A stretch of DNA of 64,000 nt from an uncultured Alistipes sp. (GTDB lineage Bacteria; Bacteroidota; Bacteroidia; Bacteroidales; Rikenellaceae): positions 1 through 64,000 of the forward strand of contig UQKD01000017.1 of NCBI GenBank assembly GCA_900541585.1, in the 5' to 3' direction. This document shows positions 16,675 to 25,176 of this stretch, piece after piece. The translations under genes and the position numbers were made by a program. How positions within the stretch are numbered: the first letter of the stretch is position 1; each line of letters begins with the position of its first letter. The notes beneath the pieces are model-generated. The model saw only the letters and a program-made list of their open reading frames with translations, was not told where the DNA came from and did not search any database.

Positions 16675-19600
16675 TTAGAAGGTAACGTCCACGCCGAACA
16701 TATAGGTTTTTTGCCAGGGATAGGTGCGCATCTCGTCGTTCATGGCGGCCATTTCGGGATCTATGTAGTCCGAGTGGATGGGTGACCAGGTAGCGAGGTT
16801 CTCACCCGTGAAATAGATGCGCAGGCTTTCGATCAGCGCCTTGCGGGTCCATTTCTTGGGCAGCGTGTATCCTACCGTGAGGTTCTTCAGACGGCAGTAG
16901 CGGATGTTTTGCAGGTAGCGATCGTTGGTGGCCGTCAGCTCGCGGTTGGTACCCGACAGGGCCACATAGCCGCGCGGACGGGGGAAGTAGGCGTTGGGGT
17001 TCTCCTCGGTCCAGTACTGGGTGTGGAAGTCGCGGGGCATCCAGCTTGCATAGGGTCGGGCATAGGGACCCCAGAATGCGATAGTGTTGGCTTTCGGATA
17101 CCAGTGACGGCGGCCGATGCCCTGGAAGAAGATCGAGAAGTCGATACCGGCCCACGACATGCTGAGCGTCGATCCGTATTGGAAACGCGGCTGGCTGTTG
17201 CCGATGATCTCGCGGTCGCCCGGATCGTCGACGGTGTTTTTGCCGATGGAGATTACGTTGTCGTCATCCAGATCGAGGAATTTCAGGTCGCCGGCATGCA
17301 GGCCGCGCTCCGATCCGGCCGCGGCGTTGATGCGGTTGTTGACGTTCGTCTGGTCGACGGGGTAGTTGGCGGCCTCTTCATCCGAAGCGAACAGGCCTCC
17401 GATGCGGTAGCCCCAGATTTCGCCCCAGCGCATGCCTTCGTAATACTTTTTGGCGAAGGTGCGGTCGGGGTTGTCGTATCGGGTGATGTTGGTGACATAG
17501 TCGTTGAAGGTCACCGTCACGCTGTACGAGAACGGGCGGCGCAACAACTGGAACTCGTCGCGCCAGTTGAGCGAGAGTTCGTAACCTTTGGTGCGCAGGT
17601 CGGCGCTGTTCATTTTCGGCGAGTCGGCGCCGTAGGTGGCCGGCAGAGCGACGCCTTCGGTGAGCATGTCCTTCGTGTCTCGGATGTAGAAGTCGGCGGA
17701 GAAGGCCAGACGGTTGTTCAGGAAACTCATGTCCACGCCGAGGTTGTTGTGAATACTCGTTTCCCACGAGAGGTTCGAGGCTACGGGTGCCGAAATGGTC
17801 GCCGTGGCGGGCTTGTTGCCGCCGAACAGGTAGCTCTGGCTACCGATCGAGATTTGACGGATGTAGTCGTAGTAGCCGACGTTCTGGTTGCCCAGCTGTC
17901 CGTACGAGTAGCGCAGCTTGAGGTTGTTGAACTGGTCGCGGATGCCGTCGAAGAAGGCCTCCTCCGAGATGCGCCATCCCAGCGAGAACGAGGGGAAAAA
18001 GCCCCAGCGATGTCCGCGCTTGAAACGCGACGTGCCGTCGTAGCGGCCGCTCACCTCGACGAGGTATTTGCCTTTGTAGTCGTAGTTCAGACGGCCGAAA
18101 AAGCCCATCAGGGCGTATTCGTTCTGACCGCCGCCTACCTCCATGCGCTTGTCGCCGTCGGCGTCCTGGCCTACGAGGTTGAGGTCCGTCAGTGTTTCGG
18201 AAAGCAGATTGTAACCCGTTGCGGAGACGTCCTTGAGGAACTTGGTCTCCCAGTTGAAACCGACCATCGCCTTGAAGTTGTGGTCCTGGGCGAAGGTGCG
18301 GTCGAACGTACCGTAGATGTTGGCCTGGTAGTAGTTGTGCATCATGGTCTTTTCGTAGAGCTTGTCCTCGAAACGGCTGCCCGACGAAAGGGTTTTCACT
18401 TCGCCCGGATACTGCGAATATTCGGTGTTGACCTGGCGGTTGACGTTGTGCTGGGTGTTGAACATATAGGTGAAGTTACCCTTGATCTCCAGCCCCTTGA
18501 CCGGGGTCCAGGTCAGTTCCGTGGTGGTCGACATGTTGTCGGTCTTGTCCTTGTTGGAGTGTCCGCCCTTGTTCATAATTGTGGGCAGACCGTCCATGAT
18601 CGAGTACTTCGACAGCGAGGTGTAGTAGACGCTTGTGCCGTCGGGGTTGTAGGGCATCATCGACGCCAGACCGTGTACCGTGCCCAGCGAGAAGGCCGTA
18701 TTGACACCCGAGGGACCGGGATAGTAGTACTGGTAGTTGTAGTAGCTGGTGTTGTTGCTGATCTTCAGCCACTTGTTGATTTCGAATGAGATCTTCGAGC
18801 GGAAGTTGATACGCTGCAAACGGTCGGGGTCCTGGCGGAAGAGACCCTCCTCGCTGTAATAGTTGCCCGAAAGCATGTATTTCACCTTCGAGTTGCCGCC
18901 CGAAAGCGAGATGCTGTGGCTCGTGTTCGGGTGCTCGTCCTTGAACAGGTAGTGGTACCAGTCGAAGTTGGCGTAGTAGACATAGGTGTCGCGGCCGTCG
19001 CGCTGGTCGATCTTGACCCACGGGCGGTCGGGATGCTCCACCTTGTCATTGCGACGGGCCCACAGCTCCATCATGTCGTTGTCGGTGTAGTTCGTGTAGT
19101 TGGTTCCCGCATCTGCATGCCAGAACAGGTCGTTGACGTAGACCGAGTAGTAGCCGCGGGTCTCGTAGTCGGTCGAAGTGGTGGGTTCGTTCCAGCCCCA
19201 GCGGCCGCTGTACGAGATGCGCGTCTTGCCCGAGGTGTCGCCGCTCTTGGTTGTCACGAGCACCACGCCGAATGCCGCACGGGCACCGTAGATGGCCGCG
19301 GCCGAGGCGTCCTTGATGACCGAAATCGAAGCTACGTCGTTGGGGTTGAGCTTCATCAGGTCGCCTTCGGCGCCGTCGACCAGCACCAGCGGCGAACCGC
19401 CGTTGATCGAAGTGATGCCGCGGATGTTGAGGTCGGCGGAATTGCCCGGACGACCCGATGAGGTCGAGATCGTGAGTCCCGGCACGGAGCCTTGCAGCAT
19501 GTGGGCCACCGAGGGCGCCGAGCGGTTCTGCAACTGTTTTTCGTCCACCGTGGCGATGGCGCCCGTGAGGTTCACCTTTTTCTGGGTTCCGTAGCCCACG

Positions 19601-20190
19601 ACCACCACGTCATCCATCTTCACGGCGTCCTCCGTGAGGAACACCTTCACGTTGTTCTGCGTGGCGGGGACGGCGACTTTCTTGCCTACGTAGCCCAGAT
19701 AGGTGAAGCTGAGCGTTATGTCGGCGTCGGGGACCGTGAGCGTGAAGCCGCCGTTGGCTTCGGTCACCGCTCCGCGGGTGTTGTCGCCCACGAGCGTGAC
19801 GGCGACGCCTGCCAGCGGCGTTTCGGACGAGTCGTTGACGACACCTGTGATCGTGCGCTGCCGGGCCGGGGTCTTGCGGGCCGGGATCAGGGCGATCTGG
19901 CGTTCGGTGATGGTGAAGTTCAGCCCCGTCGGGGCGAGCATTTCCTTCAAGGCGTCTGAAATCGGCATTCGTTTCGCCTTGAGGCTCACGCGCCGGGAGA
20001 GGTCGGTCTGCTTGGCGTCGTAGAAGAACGTGTAGCGGGTGTTCTTCTCGATGCGGGATATGGCCTCCGAGAGCGGGATGTCCGTGAACTCCATGTCGAG
20101 CGTCGGTTCCTGCTGCGTCTGGCCGGATACAACCGTCGTACTGCCTGCGACCAGCAGCAAGAGGATTGCAAATAGTCTGAAGTGCATCAT
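16675..20190 (-). CDS. SusC/RagA-family TonB-dependent transporter with N-terminal STN domain
   Basis: A 1171-aa outer membrane importer. After a signal peptide (about 1-23) comes an STN domain (about 30-90), the signalling module that contacts a FecR-type anti-sigma. Next are a carboxypeptidase-regulatory-like domain (about 113-190), the TonB-box/plug region (VVVGYGTQKKVNLTGAIATV, then SVIKDASAAAIYGARAAFGV) and the 22-strand barrel ending in FGVDVTF. The STN domain fits the FecR gene 126 bases upstream and the ECF sigma downstream, so expression is probably ligand-induced by trans-envelope signalling. It is paired with the SusD gene. Confidence 0.95.
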   Translation of the reverse strand: MMHFRLFAILLLLVAGSTTVVSGQTQQEPTLDMEFTDIPLSEAISRIEKNTRYTFFYDAKQTDLSRRVSLKAKRMPISDALKEMLAPTGLNFTITERQIALIPARKTPARQRTITGVVNDSSETPLAGVAVTLVGDNTRGAVTEANGGFTLTVPDADITLSFTYLGYVGKKVAVPATQNNVKVFLTEDAVKMDDVVVVGYGTQKKVNLTGAIATVDEKQLQNRSAPSVAHMLQGSVPGLTISTSSGRPGNSADLNIRGITSINGGSPLVLVDGAEGDLMKLNPNDVASISVIKDASAAAIYGARAAFGVVLVTTKSGDTSGKTRISYSGRWGWNEPTTSTDYETRGYYSVYVNDLFWHADAGTNYTNYTDNDMMELWARRNDKVEHPDRPWVKIDQRDGRDTYVYYANFDWYHYLFKDEHPNTSHSISLSGGNSKVKYMLSGNYYSEEGLFRQDPDRLQRINFRSKISFEINKWLKISNNTSYYNYQYYYPGPSGVNTAFSLGTVHGLASMMPYNPDGTSVYYTSLSKYSIMDGLPTIMNKGGHSNKDKTDNMSTTTELTWTPVKGLEIKGNFTYMFNTQHNVNRQVNTEYSQYPGEVKTLSSGSRFEDKLYEKTMMHNYYQANIYGTFDRTFAQDHNFKAMVGFNWETKFLKDVSATGYNLLSETLTDLNLVGQDADGDKRMEVGGGQNEYALMGFFGRLNYDYKGKYLVEVSGRYDGTSRFKRGHRWGFFPSFSLGWRISEEAFFDGIRDQFNNLKLRYSYGQLGNQNVGYYDYIRQISIGSQSYLFGGNKPATATISAPVASNLSWETSIHNNLGVDMSFLNNRLAFSADFYIRDTKDMLTEGVALPATYGADSPKMNSADLRTKGYELSLNWRDEFQLLRRPFSYSVTVTFNDYVTNITRYDNPDRTFAKKYYEGMRWGEIWGYRIGGLFASDEEAANYPVDQTNVNNRINAAAGSERGLHAGDLKFLDLDDDNVISIGKNTVDDPGDREIIGNSQPRFQYGSTLSMSWAGIDFSIFFQGIGRRHWYPKANTIAFWGPYARPYASWMPRDFHTQYWTEENPNAYFPRPRGYVALSGTNRELTATNDRYLQNIRYCRLKNLTVGYTLPKKWTRKALIESLRIYFTGENLATWSPIHSDYIDPEMAAMNDEMRTYPWQKTYMFGVDVTF

Positions 20191-20316
20191 GGTTGAAGTT
20201 TTAAGTTTGTGGAAAGTTTGCGGCGGCGTTGGTCGGATGCCGCTGCGGGAAGTTCGGGTCGGGGTCGGTTTATCGCTTCATAGGCAATCGGGTTTTTAAG
20301 GGTCGGGATGCGGGAT

Positions 20317-21318
20317 TTATTCGAGCTCGGAAATCGTGACGGTGTTGTCTTCGGCGAACGTGTAGGCAATGGGGTTGATGCGGCTCATGATGCGCAGGAT
20401 CTCTTCGAGCGGTTCGTTGGTGATGGTGAACGTGTAGGCGTAGTTGCGTGCGAGGGCCGGGGTGATGTGGATTTCGGTGTCGTACCAGCGGGCCATGTAG
20501 CGGCAGATTTCGCCCAGCGGCTGCCGATCGAACGCGAGTTTCCCCGCGGCCCAGCAGGACTCCATCGCCACGTTGCCGCGTCCGATGACGACTTTGCGGG
20601 TGTCGGGATCGTAGCAGGCGATCTCCCCGGGGCGCAGCAGCCTGCGGCTTCCGCTTCCGGTGTCGAGCGACACCGAACCTTCGACCAGCGAGACCGACAC
20701 GCTGCGGTCGGCTGCGGTGCGAACATTGAATTTCGTGCCGTGGACGCTGATCTTCAGCCCTTCGACCTCGACGATGAAGGGGCGTTCGGCGTCCCTGGCC
20801 ACCTCGAAGAACCCTTCGCCGCGGAGTTTCACGCGGCGTTCCCCGGCGGCGAAACGGGTGTCGTAGGCGAGCGCCGATCCGCCGTGGAGCCAGACCGTCG
20901 AACCGTCGGACAGCCGGGCCTGCGACTTGCCTTCGAAGGCGCAGAGCCGCTGCTCGGCCGGGACTGCGGCCGAATGGAAAAGGTCGGTGCGGGCCGCGAA
21001 AAGGGTTACGGCGACCGCTGCTGCGACGGCTATGGCCGTTTGCAGCAGGTGGCTCCGGCGACGCTTCGGGAGCTGGTCCGCATGCGGGATTTCGTAGGTC
21101 CCGATCCGTTGCTGCAACTGCTGCCACAGCCGGTCGCGGTCCGGCTCGTAAGTTGCGGCCCGCTGCTGGATTTCGCGCCATGCGTGGGTCAGGTTGTTGT
21201 AGAAGCGGCGGTTTTCCGCTTCGGCGGCCCACCGGTCGAATGCGCGCTGTTCGGCCTCGCCGAGCGTGCCTTTGAGGGCGCCGACCAGAAGGTCCCAGGT
21301 ATGTCTGTCCGGATTCAT
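20317..21318 (-). CDS. FecR-family anti-sigma factor with DUF4974 domain
   Basis: A 333-aa inner membrane regulator. The N-terminal cytoplasmic part (about 1-90) would bind the sigma factor. One membrane helix lies near residue 90-110 (LLQTAIAVAAAVAVTLFAAR). The periplasmic FecR domain includes FEGKSQARLSDGSTVWLHGG and VEGLKISVHGTKFNVRT. The C-terminal DUF4974 (about 265-333) resembles an STN-like fold and contacts the transporter. It precedes the STN-containing SusC. The cognate sigma gene is not next to it, as is usual, but lies about 8 kb away beyond the operon. Confidence 0.93.
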   Translation of the reverse strand: MNPDRHTWDLLVGALKGTLGEAEQRAFDRWAAEAENRRFYNNLTHAWREIQQRAATYEPDRDRLWQQLQQRIGTYEIPHADQLPKRRRSHLLQTAIAVAAAVAVTLFAARTDLFHSAAVPAEQRLCAFEGKSQARLSDGSTVWLHGGSALAYDTRFAAGERRVKLRGEGFFEVARDAERPFIVEVEGLKISVHGTKFNVRTAADRSVSVSLVEGSVSLDTGSGSRRLLRPGEIACYDPDTRKVVIGRGNVAMESCWAAGKLAFDRQPLGEICRYMARWYDTEIHITPALARNYAYTFTITNEPLEEILRIMSRINPIAYTFAEDNTVTISELE

Positions 21319-21346
21319 GGTGTGTTGTCGTTTTCATTGTGACACG

Positions 21347-21384
21347 AAAAATCCGGCCGACCCCTACGGGACAGCCGGATTTTT
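21347..21384 (-). terminator. Terminator of the murB-to-21397 gene run
   Basis: AAAAATCCGGC (21347-21357) pairs with GCCGGATTTTT (21374-21384); the minus-strand 3' arm ends in a T-run. It lies 12 bases past the last gene of that run and upstream of fecR. Confidence 0.85.
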
Positions 21385-21396
21385 GCGGAAAATTTT

Positions 21397-21990
21397 TCAG
21401 CGTTCGATTTTCACGTACTCCGCATAGACGATCCGTGTGTGAGGATTCGTCGAGACGATCTCCTGCCGGAGAGCCTTCGTGCCCCAGCGGATGAAGAGGA
21501 ACCGGCGCGGGATGCGGTGGACCGCCTGGCGCAGGGTGTCGACGCTGCGGATGCGGCAGACGACCGAGTCGCGGCCGATGCGGCCTTCGACCGAGACCCA
21601 CGTGTCGCGCCAGCGGAACACCCGGGCGGTGTCGAGCACGGGGAGCGTGTCGTGTATCCGGACGACGACGGTGTCGCGCAGCGGGGTGCGGATTTCGGCG
21701 TCGGTGACGGCAACGGCCTTGGCGGCGGCTTCGAGCCTGCGGATCCGGATGCCGAGGCGCCGGATCTCCCCGGCGTCGGCCGCGCGCAGCGTTTCGAACT
21801 CCCCGCACCGCAGCCGGAGGGCCTGCACCGAGGCCGCCTCCGTGCCCAGCCGTGTGCGGTAATGGGCGACGTCGGCCGCCAGGGCCGTCTGGTTTTCGAC
21901 CAGCCGCCGGTTTTCGGCGCGGTAATGGCGGCAGGCGAAAAACAACGATGCGGTTGCAAGAACCGCATACGCAAAGAGGTATTTTTTCAC
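21397..21990 (-). CDS. Small membrane-anchored coiled-coil protein, DUF6549-like
   Basis: A 197-aa protein with an N-terminal membrane segment (MKKYLFAYAVLATASLFFAC), then a predicted coiled coil from about 25 to 100 rich in Ala, Arg, Glu and Leu, then a compact C-terminal domain (RDTVVVRIHDTLPVLDTARV and IPRRFLFIRWGTKALRQEIV). The architecture resembles proteins I know as DUF6549, which occur in Bacteroidetes often near phage or mobile genes and look spanin-like; no phage gene is present here. Function unknown. It is the last gene of the murB run, 54 bases after the aminotransferase-like gene. Confidence 0.65.
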   Translation of the reverse strand: MKKYLFAYAVLATASLFFACRHYRAENRRLVENQTALAADVAHYRTRLGTEAASVQALRLRCGEFETLRAADAGEIRRLGIRIRRLEAAAKAVAVTDAEIRTPLRDTVVVRIHDTLPVLDTARVFRWRDTWVSVEGRIGRDSVVCRIRSVDTLRQAVHRIPRRFLFIRWGTKALRQEIVSTNPHTRIVYAEYVKIER

Positions 21991-22044
21991 GATTTTCGGG
22001 TTTTGGTTCCCCGAAAGATAAGCCGGTTGAGTCCGGTCCGGTTT

Positions 22045-22764
22045 CTATTTTTTCTGAAAAAGGCCCTCCATCGCTTCGGCGATACGTTCGGCGACGAAGG
22101 TCATCAGCGGCAGCCCGTCGCAGCGCGAAAGCGAGGTGACGCCCCGGTGGTCGGCGAAAAAGAGTTCGTCGAAGCCGGGCAGGTCGGCCCGTCCGAACGG
22201 CTCTTCGCGCAGTTCCAGCCCTGCGGCCCGAACGGCCTGGACGGCCAGGCGGCGTTCGACGCTTGCGGATCCGGGGGCCGTCAGGACGGTGCGGCCGGCG
22301 ATGGCCAGCAGCGGTGCGTCGTCGGCCGAGCCGAGAATCCCCGCGCTGTCGCAGCGCACGGCGACTTCCGCCCCGGCCCGTTCGGCCAGCCTGCGGGCCA
22401 GTTGCGCCGCGGCCTCACGCGCGGAGGTCGGAGCCTCGGAGAGCGGCAGGTCGTAGTCCACGGTCACGGCTTCGGGCTGAAGGCTCCGGAAGGCGTAGCC
22501 GTCGTAGAGCGACACCCCTGCCGGCGACAGGCGCTCCTTGCCGTCGGGGTCCAGTTCGATGCGCACGAATCCCGACACGCCCGCCGGATAGCGTTCCGCG
22601 GCGGCCAGCGTCTCGATGCGCTTTGCGAGCCGTTCCGCGGCGGGGGCGTAGGGGTGTCCGAACAGTTCGCGCGACGCGGCATCGAGCACGGCGATGTGTC
22701 CGGCGACGTTGCGCGCGCGACCCCGGGCGAGGTGCACGGTCTGGTATAGATAAAGGCCGGTCAA
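22045..22764 (-). CDS. Class IV aminotransferase-like protein, catalytic lysine not evident
   Basis: A 239-aa protein resembling fold-type IV PLP enzymes (branched-chain aminotransferase, aminodeoxychorismate lyase). The opening LYLYQTVHLARGRARNVAGH matches the start of that family, and GFDELFFADHRGVTSLSRCD the C-terminal end. The start used is a TTG at 22764 overlapping the holA stop; a GTG eleven codons later is possible. Lysine appears only in PDGKERL and the C-terminal KK, so the PLP-binding Lys expected in the middle region is not seen, and the nearby Glu also seems replaced. It may be inactive or do something else. Overlap with holA implies coupling. Confidence 0.65.
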   Translation of the reverse strand: MTGLYLYQTVHLARGRARNVAGHIAVLDAASRELFGHPYAPAAERLAKRIETLAAAERYPAGVSGFVRIELDPDGKERLSPAGVSLYDGYAFRSLQPEAVTVDYDLPLSEAPTSAREAAAQLARRLAERAGAEVAVRCDSAGILGSADDAPLLAIAGRTVLTAPGSASVERRLAVQAVRAAGLELREEPFGRADLPGFDELFFADHRGVTSLSRCDGLPLMTFVAERIAEAMEGLFQKK

Positions 22765-23831
22765 AGCAGGAAGATTTTCAGCAGCAGTTCGCGCAGCAGT
22801 TCGCCGTCCGACGCGCCGCCCGCGCCCAGCCCCTTGCTTTTGGCGTCGTATTCGCGCAGCAGTCCCAGGATGTTGAACACCTTGCGGTTGTCCCATCCGG
22901 CGGCGTTCTGCTTGATCTCGCCGATGACGAACGTGTTGTTCTTGCGCAGGATGCGCATCAGCTCCGTGTCCGGCGGGAAGGGCTTCCCCTTGTGGCGTGC
23001 GAGCCAGCGCAGGTAGTTGACGACGAACAGCTCCTTGAACTGCCCGAACAGCGCCATGACGGTCACGAGCAGCGGGTTGTCCTTGGGGTTGCGGGCGAAG
23101 TGCTCGGCGATCATCAGCGCGCGGGCCATGTCCCGGGTGACGACCGCCTTGCAGAGTTCGAAGTTGTTGAAATCCTTCGAAATGCCGATGTTGGCCTCGA
23201 TGTCGGCGTCGGTGATGCGCTGCGTGCCCTCGGGCAGCGAGACGGTGAGCTTCTGTAGTTCGTTTGAGATTTTTGCGATGTCGGTCCCCAAATGGTCGGT
23301 CAGCATCGATAGCGCCTTGGGATCGATCGTAAACCCTTTCTGCCGGATAAACTGTTGCAGCCACGCCGCGATCTCGTAGTCGCGCGGGCGCACCGATTCC
23401 AGCACCGTGCCGTTCGCCGCGCAACCTTTGTAGAAGGCCGAGCGCTTGTCGGCGTTCTTCTCCTTGTGGCAGATCACGAGAATGGTCGTGGGGGAGGGTT
23501 TCTGCGTGTAGAGCGAGAGTTTGTCTAGCCCCTTGAGCTGCTGGGCCTCCTTGAGGATCACCACCTGGTATTGTCCCATCATCGGCATCTGGCGGCAGAG
23601 GTTGATCACCTGCCCCGCCTCGGAGTCGCGCCCGTAGACGGTGATCTGGTTGAAGGCCCGCGCGGCCTCGTCGAGGATCGTCGCGGCCAGCTGGTCCGTG
23701 AGGGCGTCGATGAAGTAGCTCTCCTCGCCCATCAGCAGGTAGATGCCGGAAAACCGGCGGGCCGCGACTTCGGCCGCGATCCGTTCGTACTGGGCGACGG
23801 AATCCTTGAATTTCAGAGCGCTCTTTGCCAT
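22761..23831 (-). CDS. holA: DNA polymerase III subunit delta HolA
   Basis: A 356-aa clamp-loader subunit that opens the beta sliding clamp. The N-terminal FSGIYLLMGEESYFIDALTD matches the family, followed by AAA+-like and helical domains (LTDHLGTDIAKISNELQKLT, then FELCKAVVTRDMARALMIAE). It starts one base after the tilS stop and its own stop overlaps the following gene. Length is normal. Confidence 0.95.
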   Translation of the reverse strand: MAKSALKFKDSVAQYERIAAEVAARRFSGIYLLMGEESYFIDALTDQLAATILDEAARAFNQITVYGRDSEAGQVINLCRQMPMMGQYQVVILKEAQQLKGLDKLSLYTQKPSPTTILVICHKEKNADKRSAFYKGCAANGTVLESVRPRDYEIAAWLQQFIRQKGFTIDPKALSMLTDHLGTDIAKISNELQKLTVSLPEGTQRITDADIEANIGISKDFNNFELCKAVVTRDMARALMIAEHFARNPKDNPLLVTVMALFGQFKELFVVNYLRWLARHKGKPFPPDTELMRILRKNNTFVIGEIKQNAAGWDNRKVFNILGLLREYDAKSKGLGAGGASDGELLRELLLKIFLL

Positions 23832-23832
23832 T

Positions 23833-25176
23833 TTAAACGATTTCTTTGGTGATGCGCAGCACGTTTTCCGTGTCGGGCGTAAGGCGGTAACGGTCGTCGA
23901 TGCGGCGTCCGACGAGCCAGACGATCTCGTCGCCCGACAGCAGCACGAACTGCCGTTGCTTCTCGGCCACGGAGACCTTGGCGTCGACGAGGAAGTCCGA
24001 CACCTTCTTGCGGCCCGTCATGCCGAACGGCACGAACCAGTCGCCGTCGCGCCAGCGGCGCAGCGTGAGCGGGAACTGCAACTTGTCGGCATCGACTTGC
24101 GCGATATTTTCGGGTACGCCGAAGTTCTTGATCGTGTCGATGTCGCAGTATTCGTAGTAGAGGACCGAGTTGCCGCAGTAGCTGCGCGGGGCGCCTTTGC
24201 GCACCGTGGTCAGGCACGCGTCGTCGGGGGCTATCGGCGCTATGACGATCTTCCCGCGGTCGATCGAGGCCACCCTTTCGCGGGCGTAGAACCGCCGTCC
24301 CGTGGCGTCCTGTTCGAGCGAGTGGCACAGCGAGTCGATCACGTCGCCCTTGAATCCGTAGCCCGAACTCAACAGTTCGTAGATCACGAATCCCTGCGGA
24401 AAGGCCGGATCGAGGCGGTCGAGGTGGATCGTGTCGATCCCCGTGTCCGAGGTGACGGCCTCCGAGCGGATGCGTTCGATGCCGTGGTTGATGAAGAGCT
24501 GGGCGTCGGTCAGCCGCGCGAGGTTGCGGCTCATCAGGCTCGTGAATTTGGGATTGATCTCGCGGATGCGGGGGATCAGCCCCAGCCGGATCTTGTTGCG
24601 CAGGTATTTGGTCGACCGGTTGGACGAATCCTCCCGGAAGGGAATGCGGTTCTGGACGGCGTATTCGAGGATTTCCTTGCGAGATGCGAACAGCAGCGGG
24701 CGGATCACCTTCCCGACCTGGGTCGAGATTCCCGTCAGCCCCCGCAGCCCGGTTCCGCGCAGCAGGTTGATGAAAAAGGTCTCGATCGAGTCGTCGGCAT
24801 GGTGGGCGATGGCGATGGCCGTGTAGCCGTGTTCGCGGCTCAGGGCGTCGAACCACGCGTAGCGCAGCCGCCGGGCCGCCATCTCCATCGACTCGCCCGT
24901 GCGCTCCATCTCGGCCTTGGTCTCGAAACGCCTGTTGTAGAACGCCGCGCCGTATTTTTTCGCTTCGTCCTCCACCAGCACTTCGTCCTCGTCGCTCTCC
25001 GCGCCGCGCAGCTGGAAATTGCAGTGGGCGACGCCCACCCGGTAGCCGCAGCGGGTGAACAGCGAGAGCATGACCATCGAGTCCACGCCGCCCGAGACGG
25101 TGAGCAGGATGCGGTCGTCGTGCGTGGCGAGGTCGTTCTCGTCGATGTAGCGTTGAAAAGAGTCCAAAAGATTCAT
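23833..25176 (-). CDS. tilS: tRNA(Ile)-lysidine synthase TilS
   Basis: A 447-aa enzyme that attaches lysine to C34 of the tRNA-Ile CAU anticodon so that it reads AUA. The PP-loop ATPase motif SGGVDS is at residues 28-33. Other signatures are VAHCNFQLRGAESDEDE, IAIAHHADDSIETFFINLLR and LRGLTGIS. The C-terminal substrate domain includes LRRWRDGDWFVPFGMTGRKK. The ATG at 25176 overlaps the murB stop by four bases; a longer in-frame reading into murB is not used. Confidence 0.96.
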   Translation of the reverse strand: MNLLDSFQRYIDENDLATHDDRILLTVSGGVDSMVMLSLFTRCGYRVGVAHCNFQLRGAESDEDEVLVEDEAKKYGAAFYNRRFETKAEMERTGESMEMAARRLRYAWFDALSREHGYTAIAIAHHADDSIETFFINLLRGTGLRGLTGISTQVGKVIRPLLFASRKEILEYAVQNRIPFREDSSNRSTKYLRNKIRLGLIPRIREINPKFTSLMSRNLARLTDAQLFINHGIERIRSEAVTSDTGIDTIHLDRLDPAFPQGFVIYELLSSGYGFKGDVIDSLCHSLEQDATGRRFYARERVASIDRGKIVIAPIAPDDACLTTVRKGAPRSYCGNSVLYYEYCDIDTIKNFGVPENIAQVDADKLQFPLTLRRWRDGDWFVPFGMTGRKKVSDFLVDAKVSVAEKQRQFVLLSGDEIVWLVGRRIDDRYRLTPDTENVLRITKEIV

